DNA of 64,000 nucleotides from Cryptomeria japonica (lineage: Eukaryota; Streptophyta; Pinopsida; Cupressales; Cupressaceae). The stretch is taken from positions 163,027,080-163,091,079 of the forward strand of contig NC_081413.1 of NCBI RefSeq assembly GCF_030272615.1. The letters are read 5' to 3'. The notes beneath the pieces are model-generated. The model had not been told where the DNA came from. It made no database searches and was given only the letters and a program-made list of their open reading frames with translations. A program made the translations under genes and the position numbers. Positions 55,310-64,000 of the stretch are shown here, piece after piece; positions within the stretch are counted from its first letter, which is position 1, and the number at the start of each line of letters is the position of its first letter.

Positions 55310-58300
55310 AATTATTATTATATTATTATATTTCTATTAAATTCTTGACAAAAGCAAAAAAATAATTAAAACTAGATTAAATGTCATTCTATTTTGTAAA
55401 TATTCTTCTTCTATCTTGAAAAGGAATTGGATTTTATTTAGAGACACTTTCAAACCCCATAATTAATAATATTATTTTTAATATATTATTATACTACTAT
55501 TTTTGCATAGAATATAACATACTAATCTTATAATAAAAATAATATAAAATTTTAAAAATAAAAAATATTTTTCATACATAATCTTACAAACACGTCAAAT
55601 TAAATGCTTCTGATTTTTATTGACGAAATTTTTTACGTTCATATATGAATATGATAGACCTTCAACATAACAAATCATAAACTACATAGCAATTAAATTA
55701 ATCCCCTGTATGCAACTAAAATAAAGCCCTTCATACATAAATCACATAGCTTTCAAAGCTTTAGAACTGGTTGATAAATCACAAAATGACATTAAAACAA
55801 ATGCCTACTATGGACAAATCAACCTCATTTCATGCGCCAATATCTATCAGGTTCATTTAAATATTCAAAAGTTCAGCAGATCTTTCTCAAGCCTATATAT
55901 GTTCTTCCGCAACGGCTATTTTTCATATAAAATGATACCTAATCAAAAACATAAATTTGTATAATACAGTTGTTTTTCAGTAGATTTTTTATATTTTTAC
56001 AGCATTAAAAAGACAGATTAAGAAGATCAAATCAATAGAAATTGTATAAAAATCTGTTGTGATTTACCGATATATTTTTAATCAGATGTTATTTGTATGA
56101 AGAATACACAGCTCCATTTTTTTCTCAACAGATTTTAAAAAACTAAATTTAAGTGGGACCAACAAAAGTAAAAGCAGAAGACGATATGACAGTCAATGTT
56201 GCAACGATTTCAGATTGGAATAACTCATGCACAGACGTTCTAGATGGAGATAGCCGTTTATTTTTATATTTATATTTATAGTGAGTGTCCCTCCCATGGA
56301 AAGCATCCAAACATGTGCACGTTTTAAGCAATCTTTATCGACGTCAAAGCTCTACTCATGAGCATGCAAGCTTCTAGAATTGAAGGCTAAGCAATCTCGC
56401 CTTTATGGATTTTATACACTTTAATTTGATTCAATATATCTTATAAATTTAAAGCTGTGTAATCTATATTAGTTTTTTTTTAAATTTAAAATATTTATTT
56501 TTTTGAAATTTTAACTAAGGGAGAGAATTTGGTAGTTGAGTATATTTCAATAATTGTGATAGTATTAGTTAATTTAATGTCTAATATTTTTAATAGTATA
56601 GGATTAATAGTTGTTATCTTTAAAAGTTGTTTGAGTTAATCACGAGTATTCATTATTCAATAAAATGTATTCTTTAGGTCTGAAAATTAAAAGATCATGT
56701 GATGTCACATCAACAAACAAACAAAAACATGACTTAATGTACAACTATTACAACTTAATGTGCAAGTATTTGTCTACCCTTTTTGTATCCCTTTTGATAT
56801 CAACAAAAAACATTTTGATGTGGCATCATACTTGATGATGTGGACCTAGAAAATTAGTTAAAACTAGGGACCTTGACATTTAGGCTACTATAAAAAATGA
56901 GAGCAGTTTTTAGAGGTGAGAAGTCAGGGTGTTCAAGTATCGAATCGTCTCCCCCATTATTTGTCTTAATAAAATATAAATGGATTTGATACAAAAGCAT
57001 TCTTGTAAACAAGACTGTAACCGAGGTATTTAAGGGAAGATTAGTGTAATGACTAGTGCATAAGAGAGTGTATTATGACATAAATCTTGGTAATTAATTT
57101 GATTTGTCTATATTTATTTTCAAATAATTGTCTTAATTTTCACTTCATATTTTCCTTTAACCAAGTTATATGTACATTTAAGGATTCACTTAAAATCGCA
57201 AAATACATATGTGATTCCTAAACTTCTAAAATTCAAATTTACTTTTGGGACATTGATGAGATCCTCTAACAACCCATTGTGTGCTAGTGTGAGCCGGAAA
57301 CTTATTAACGCATGTGTTAGGAAATGAATTCCCAACTCATTTCAAATCATTGTGACATTGTGAGCTCTTGCATGCATTACAATGCCATAGACAAAGCACA
57401 TTATAGAGCATTCACTTACATTAGTATTCTTCAATATTGCTATATATTTGCCTATTGTCTTCAACCATTATTCCATAAACCTAGACCCCACACTAAACAT
57501 GGAAGTAAGTATATGAAACATAACTAATATAAATTATTTAAGTTAGGTGTGTTTTACACACCTAAGTTTAGGATAGGGGTGGCAAGGAAGGCAAGGGGGT
57601 AGTCATGAACAAATCATCAAGACCTTATTGATGGTGAATAGGTGCCACATAAATAGTCTATGGACATAATAGATGATTTAATGAAACGGGTTTGACCAAA
57701 AGAGAATATTCTTTATATGTCCAACTCTGAAATGGTCTTTTTGGATGCCAACCCTTGTAAAGTAGATGGAAGACATCAATGATTTTTTTTCCAAACATCA
57801 AAAGCAAGAAGTTTGATTGTGTGGGCTAGATTCAAATATGCATGCACATGGAGATCAATTATGTAATTATAGAAGTGAATTGAAAAATCAAACAAAGGAT
57901 TTAGAAATTTAGATTGACTCATCTAATATCACATAAGGTCTTGGTATATTAACATTTCAATTGCAAGTATTAGAAATTAGAAGATCTTCGTCAATTTTAA
58001 AACTAAGTACCTTTATTGACTATTTGATTTATTAGTCCTAATCCATTTATTCTAGGGTGAATTATTTTTCTTTCTTTATTAATTAACTTCTCGTAGAATA
58101 TCTATGCTTGAGAAAGCTACAATGTTTAAGTATGAAATTATAGAACATATAATACATGATCAATGAGAAAAAGATATGATAGACAATGATTTTATTTTAA
58201 TGTTCCCAATGTCACTTCAAGGAGGAAACTTTCAAAATTTACACATTACGTAATGAATCCCTTCTAAGAAAGGACAAGTCTTCAATATTGAAACTATTCT

Positions 58301-59150
58301 CTAAATATGATGATCCTCCTCAAACTTCACATTTTAATTTTCCCACTACAAGTTATCCTCAAGGATCCTAAGAACCTTTTCCATTTTAGATAGGGAGCTA
58401 TCAATGATATGTACCTAGAGGAACTATCTAAAATATAATATGCCAAAGAAGGTTATGGGTGACCATATAAGACCCCATATGAGGTTATCTTGGATGAACT
58501 TTGATCATTGGTATTGTACTACCATTTTTCTATAACAAACCAATATGTCTATTTCCCTTGCTACTTTAAGAAAAAATGACATAGATAAGTTTCCAAGCAT
58601 TTATTGACTACCTCTATTTGGTCACTTATTTGAGAATGATAAGTTATACTTAAGCTCAATTGAGAGCCTTAAAAATTAAATAATTCCTTCCACAAGTTAC
58701 TTCTTGTTAGCAAGAAATCTAAGGGATACAAACTGTAGTTTTGTTCCCAAAGGATTTCTATAATTGTAATCTTAATAGCCCAAACTCAATCTTATTGAGG
58801 AAAAAACGTAGTATTCTATATCCTACTTAAGTAATTAATTAGAAAGAAACCTCATATACACAATTTAGACCCAATAATCAGATGCATTTGTATTCATATG
58901 TATATATCAAATATGTATTCCTTAATCTCTTTTATATCTTATATCTCTTCTAGCTTATCTATATCTTCTCTAGTTGTTATCTCTTCTAGTGAATAGATCT
59001 CTTTCCTATACTTATATCTCCTAATAGGGAAGAAACGCTTAGATAATAACCCTAACTAATATTCTATCTTCTAGGATATACATTCCAGAACCTTTGTTTT
59101 GGTTTACAATCTTATATCTCTAAACCAATTTTTGCTTCCTGTTTTCTAGT
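55310..59150. other. AT-rich intergenic DNA, no gene recognised
   Basis: Begins with the continuation of direct-repeat copy 2 (to about 55390). The remainder has no open frame above 67 codons, no domain and no clear repeat. Part of 58.3-59.15 kb may be the 3' LTR of the decayed gypsy element that follows on the minus strand (a GAGGGGATGATG tract lies at its border near 59156-59167), but no end can be fixed. Confidence 0.4.
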
Positions 59151-59167
59151 CAACATCATCCCCTCAA

Positions 59168-59530
59168 TGAAACCTTAACTTGTCCTCAAGTCAATTTGTC
59201 TAGTATCATAATGAAAATGTTCTAGCTTTGCTTCATTTACATAGAATTGTAGAATCTTTTTGTCCAAACTCAACAACCGGATTCCTCCGGATTCCAAAAT
59301 GTCATTGATCTTGTAGGGACTAAGCCACCAAACTTTGAATTTACCTTAATTTTCCAATTTGATTTCATATAAGAGTACTATGTCCTTGAGCTTGAATTGT
59401 TTTGTTCATACGTTCTAGTCATGCCAAACTTTTTGTCTTCTTCATTCTATTAATATGTAACCTTTGGAAAGTTGTCTATCCTTCTCTAAATTATCTAGTT
59501 TCTCAAGCCTTTGTTTCAAAAATTCATCTA
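59168..59530 (-). pseudogene. Decayed Ty3/gypsy integrase C-terminal remnant
   Basis: Minus-strand text in one main frame reads EKLDNLEKDRQLS, then TKQFKLKDIVLLYEIKLEN, then a stop, GKFKVWWLSPYKINDILESG, GIRLLSLDKKILQFYVNEAK and LEHF. This follows the family layout of a basic helix, a 'F-K-x-G-D-x-V-L' strand, 'G-K-F-x-x-x-W-x-G-P-Y-x-I' and a closing 'N-x-x-x-L-K'. It has several stops. It is followed on the minus strand by a purine tract (GAGGGGATGATG), as expected before a 3' LTR. Confidence 0.6.
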
Positions 59531-61184
59531 TAGAATAAACAAAATAATGCCAATAATATTTTGATACCCTCAAACAAAATATAGCAAAAGCACCCATTCT
59601 AAACTTTCTAGACTAATTTGGTACCTTTAGTTGTATTTTCCCAATTCTAACTTCTTCCTTAATAAATTTCATTTTGATTAACATCCAAGGAAAGAGTTCT
59701 CTATATTCTATTGTGATCTCAGTTAGAGATCGAACAACTGGGTCATCCTAGTCTAGTCTCTAATATTCAACATCATTGGTCTATTTGATGCAGCTATGTT
59801 TTCCTCCCTGAGATTCAATGGTTGATTATAGTAATGTTTTTTGGATCCTTTAATAGGTTTATATCTTGTTCTCCTTCTTACGCTCTACCTCTTTTTTAAC
59901 CTTGTGAATTTATAACATTGGTTCTATACTAGCTATTTCTATTTATCCAACAATTCCACTAATTTCCACACTTCTTGACGCTGGGGTGGTGGATTAGGTT
60001 TGTCAATAGAAAAACCTTGACCCAAGTATAATGTTTAATATTCTATCATATTTATTAAACCTTGGTGTGATGCAATAAAAAGGGAGAACTTGTATATGCA
60101 ATATGTATAAACCAATTTATAATAAATTACACACATTCATATATGTCCATAATATCATATATTGATATGCTTTAATACATTACACATGTCTTATAATCCA
60201 TTCATTATTCTTCATCCATATAAATATATATTACATATATAATTCACACTTCCTTATTCCCACATATATTTAATACATATTATTCCATATATGTGCCCAC
60301 ACTCTTCCACTTTATAACACACTCTTATCCCCACTTTTCCCTCTTTATATAGGCTCTGTATGCCTCTTCATAATGCCTTTCTATCATATCCTTTCATAAT
60401 AACTATTAATTAACTTATTCTAGTGAATTTTCCTTTATTTCTACAAATATTTACTCTTTTATAGCTTAATGAGGCATATTAGAGGTGTTTTATAGCTATT
60501 TGAGGGGTATATAATGGATATATGGGTCTCAAAATGACCAAATGACATCTATGATGCCTCAGAACCATATTTATTGCCAATAGGGTTCTAAGTATATGTT
60601 ATTTGGTACTATTTTAAATATTATTTCTTTAATTTTGGTTAGTTTTTTACATATATGTTCATTATCATCCCAAAATGAGAATTTGTGTGAGTAAAATCTA
60701 TGCAAACCGAGCATTGTAATCCTTAGTTTTTGTTCTTCTATCCTAATTAATGTACCATGTTTGCACTACCACTATTAGTGTTTAATAGAATAGTTGTATA
60801 TATAGGTAGTCATCATATTCTCTATTTTTAGTCCATGTAGTAACACGAGTGTAGAGGTGGTCCTTTGGGGTGATAATGCCTTAATAATTGGGAATAGTAG
60901 GATATTCTCCATCTTTCCATCTATATCTGACTTTGATGAGAATCAAGAATGTAGGCCAAGTTATAATATTATTTTTATGTGCATTGTACTAACAAGTGAT
61001 GTTATAGAGTAATGTATCTTTTAGTGCTTTTATTCTTACCTTTTCTATTGTAAATGTCTTCTCTATATCTGAAATACACTAAAATAATCTCCTACTCTAG
61101 AAAATTGTGGTAGTTTGATGTGGGAGATAGCTTGTATGATGTTTTGTGTTTTTAGTGTCATTTATTCATTTTCTAAGGTGGTAG
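59531..61184. other. AT-rich DNA, no gene recognised
   Basis: Upstream (minus sense) gypsy internal sequence may continue to about 60000 but I cannot read domains in it. The rest is AT-rich with CATATAT words near 60120-60300. Confidence 0.4.
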
Positions 61185-63875
61185 TGTAGAACACAAGATG
61201 CCTCTGAGAGGGGGGGTGAATCAATGGTTTCCAAAACTTAATCCCTTTTAATACCTAAAAGGTGTGTACCAGTTAGCAATGAAAACACTAAGTATATATA
61301 CCGGTGAGATAGGAGAGGACTCAAATGCAAGCATACACAAAAGGCACATCACATAACACTGGATGTACGAGGAAAATACAACATGGGAAAAACCTGGATG
61401 AGAAATGTTGTTGTAGTCTATTGCTCCAATCTAGCCTCACAATAAAACAATGGTTACAACATTTAGGGCACCAACCCAAGGAGTACCACCCATATTAATT
61501 TAGGGCACCAACCCAAGGAGCACCAACCCCTGCACCGAGCTCCAACTCAATAATTACAATAACATATATCAATACAAAAGTAATCTCTCGATTACAAATG
61601 AGTTCTTTAACCTCTGCAATCTTCCTTCCGATTTTATTCTTCTTAACTGGTCTTCCTCTTCTCTGATCTTTGTTGGTTCTTTGCTCACCAGTTATTTGTT
61701 CTTCCTTCCTCACTGCTGCAACATTATCGGTTAAGCCTCTACCTCTTCTCTGTCGGTACTCTGTTCTCTGTTGGTTCTGATCTCTCCTCTGCTCGATCAT
61801 TGTTGTGTCTTATCTTCTCTGACACTCTCACCGATTCTCTCATTGCTGCCTTCTTACTAGTTCTAGCACTACTGGTTCACTCCACTATCAAACTCTTTGA
61901 TAGTCTACCAATTGCCTTACCTTTGTTGGTTTAGCTCTTCTTACTGGTTCTCTCTCATGGACTCAGTCTCCTTTGTGATTGTCGATGGACACTTGACTGA
62001 TTAACTCTCTAGTTTCACTCTCTTCTCCGGCTTCACTATCTTATTCATCAGCAAGAGATCTGGTCTTCGATCTACATATTTATACTATGCATTCCTGCCA
62101 AAACTGACATTCAAACTTCTAGCGTGCAAGGATTCCTTCATCAACCACAAGGCATATCAAATCGGATCAGATCTCTTTCTAGAGATAGTCAACCTGCAAT
62201 CGATCACCTATCACTGCCAATCACGTTGCTTCCAGAACACAAACTTGCTATATTTAACAAACATGACAACTTGCATCCTGATATGTCGGCCTTGTGTTTT
62301 GTCGATTATCATGCATGATGCAGTTTCCTTCACCTACTCCAATCTGCTTGATCAGTGTGTCCTAGATCTCATCTGTTCATTTGATCTCGAGCCGTGAACC
62401 CTTGCAGCACACCCATGATTTTTGGGGTTGACCATAAATGCAGACTCAGTCGGCAGCTACCTCAGCGACCCAAACTTCAACGACCACAACATGCATGGCA
62501 CCTATCTCCTACATGTCATCATTATCAACATCCACCTCTGCTCAAGCCACTGTGTCAGTTTAGGCTTAGCCACTGACCAACACACAACCAGGTTCAATTG
62601 TTGGTTCTCTGGCCCTAGCAGTTATACCCTAACCAGTCAACCTTCAAGCCTACACTTTGTTGCTCTTCTGGTGGAACACCTTTTCCTGGTCACTTCACTT
62701 GCCAAACCACAGCAAGCTCATCTTCATCAGATAGGAGCACAACACTTTGTCTCTTTGCTCTCTTACTGGTTGAAATACTCATCGATAACCTCCTTCATGA
62801 CATCATGCCATGAACCTTCAACCATCTCCATCTGCATTTTGGATGCACTCTTAGTTTACAACTGCACAACCTTGCCTTCTTCTCCATCAGACTTGTTCAC
62901 TTCTCAACTGGTTTGTCAAAGTGACAAACATATCTTTGCTTCTCTGTACCGGTGGCTCAACTTGCCAACTCTAGCTGATCCGGTACATATCTCTAATTTT
63001 ATGCACCCGAGGCATCTTTGTGTTTCACCGGTTCATCTGGTGTGAGCCTTCAATCTCCTGCCTTTAACTTCTTGACTAACCTATCCCGAAGAGTTAGAAT
63101 GCATTCCATGCATATTAGGGGATAAGTTCCACTTACCGGTGGGAGTGGATCATCTGCTTCTGACATTGTACTGATATGACATTATTGTCATAGAGCATAT
63201 ATATCTTCAATCTGGCACATAACCCGGTAGACATCCCTTTTGTCTACCTTACTAACTTGCAGCAGTCCAAACTCTGTTGTTCATATCATTATCCTATGAT
63301 GACCTCTTCATCCAGTGGGAGTCTTGTTGATTGACATCCAATTGCATACCAGTTATGCACTTCTTCATTAGCTCACCCTGCTTGCTCACTGGTCATATGC
63401 ATACCAGTTGGCAACAATGCACTACCGACATATCACTTATCGGTTGTCATACCATACCAGTCTCCAATACTTATGTCTTCAACACAAGACACCACTAACT
63501 TGTGTACTGGTGACTCCAATGACCACAATGTAGGTTGACATCCTCTTCCTTACCAGTGACAAGCTATACCAGTAACCTGCTATATTAGGTGACATCAATG
63601 ACACCATTACTGGTTGACATCAATGAAAGCTATACCAACAATATCTCATACCAGTTGCCATGCTATACCGGTTGACATCAATGACAACACAATACCAACA
63701 ATCTTCGCCTTTGGCATCGATGTCAACACAGTGACAAGCTATATCAGTAACCTGCTATACTAGGTGACGTCAATGATACCATTACTAGTTGACATCAATG
63801 ACAACTATACCAACAATCTCTCATACCGGTTGTCATGCTATACCGGTTGATATCAATGACAACATAATGCCAACA
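61185..63875 (-). repeat. Very long copia-type LTR (3' LTR of an element running off the right edge)
   Basis: Minus view starts TGTTGGCATTATG (63875) after the purine tract AAATGGGGAGA and ends CATCTTGTGTTCTACA (61185), about 2.7 kb. About 35 bases before the end is a C run (minus CACCCCCCCTCTCAGAGG), in the same position as the C run of the element A LTR. The text is rich in ACCGGT/ACCAGT words like the other two copia LTRs. Open frames on the plus strand here (for example 62422-63045) have no domain and are ignored. The left end is less certain than the right. Confidence 0.55.
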
Positions 63876-63903
63876 ATCTCCCCATTTGGCATTGATGTCA
63901 ACA
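63557..63903. repeat. Tandem duplication (~175 bp) spanning the LTR start
   Basis: Two adjacent copies beginning GTGACAAGCTATA (about 63558 and 63732) and ending GGCATxGATGTCAACACA. Each carries its own CCAACAATCT plus C-run copy of the LTR start and purine tract, so the 5' boundary of the LTR is duplicated. Confidence 0.8.
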
Positions 63904-64000
63904 CATGTAGTATCCAACATACTACAAATTCTCTCTCCCCCTTTGACAACAATGGAAAAGGGAATTGACAGAGTTTCTCTCCCTTTTCTCTACCAGTTGT
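63876..64000 (-). other. 3' internal end of the copia element, with polypurine tracts
   Basis: The minus strand contains AAAGGGGGAGAGAG (about 63932-63945) and AAATGGGGAGA next to the LTR. The element continues beyond the window. Confidence 0.5.

Noticed and set aside
62422-63045. 207-codon plus-strand open frame
   Set aside because: Lies within a copia LTR on the opposite strand, has no domain and low complexity in Ser/His/Leu; likely chance.

Overview
The window looks like intergenic DNA from a large, repeat-rich plant genome, most likely a gymnosperm (conifer-like). The evidence is the density of decayed Ty3/gypsy and Ty1/copia LTR retrotransposons, a plant mobile domain pseudogene, a plant L1-type LINE, long satellite arrays, and a gag-like gene of a type I associate with conifer genomes (recalled from memory, not searched). 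I see no intact host gene, tRNA, rRNA or CRISPR array. Nearly everything is mobile-element derived and most reading frames carry stops or frameshifts.

Left third (1-30 kb): a broken plant mobile domain gene (about 1130-2880, minus) is followed by a plus-strand LTR (from 4632) and a truncated minus-strand copia-like element (5.7-9.59 kb). That element sits in the protease region of an old gypsy element, H1. H1 is also split by a second LTR element, G-A (9953-22821, TSD GGGAG), which is itself split by a third, N (11359-19187, TSD AAGAG). N keeps open gag and protease frames but has no polymerase. H1's gag start and 5' LTR follow (22827-25329). Next come pieces of a plus-strand chromovirus, H2 (gag fragment; integrase and chromodomain), separated by a truncated copia fragment, B (LTR plus part of RT).

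Middle (30.3-47.4 kb): the most interesting segment. An 18-bp palindromic motif (consensus AAATCGGATATCCGATTT) occurs only near 30.3-30.6 kb and 42.8-47.4 kb, and the outermost copies lie in imperfect inverted repeats. Between them lie two converging broken genes. One is a plus-strand gene that reads as six exons joined by five phase-0 introns (30814-35690). The other is a minus-strand DDE-type transposase-like gene (42561-39868). There is also a 358-bp tandem array (about 9 copies) and a 3.7-kb satellite of 20-bp units in both orientations, flanked by a GA tract on one side and a CT tract on the other. I read this as a probable ~17-kb cut-and-paste DNA transposon, now dead. A recent copia element with identical LTRs (32446-35388, TSD ATTAT) sits in an intron of the plus-strand gene; it keeps only RT/RNase H.

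Right third (47.4-64 kb): AT-rich DNA holds a probable solo LTR (48863-49383), a pair of ~400-bp direct repeats, a 5'-truncated L1 LINE (51361-55264, minus), a decayed gypsy integrase tail (59.2-59.6 kb) and a very long copia-type LTR (61185-63875) whose internal region runs off the right edge.

Premature stops at many loci are TAG or TGA where CAG or CGA would be expected, and differences between the two N LTRs are mostly C/T or G/A. Both fit decay of methylated cytosines in silenced repeats.
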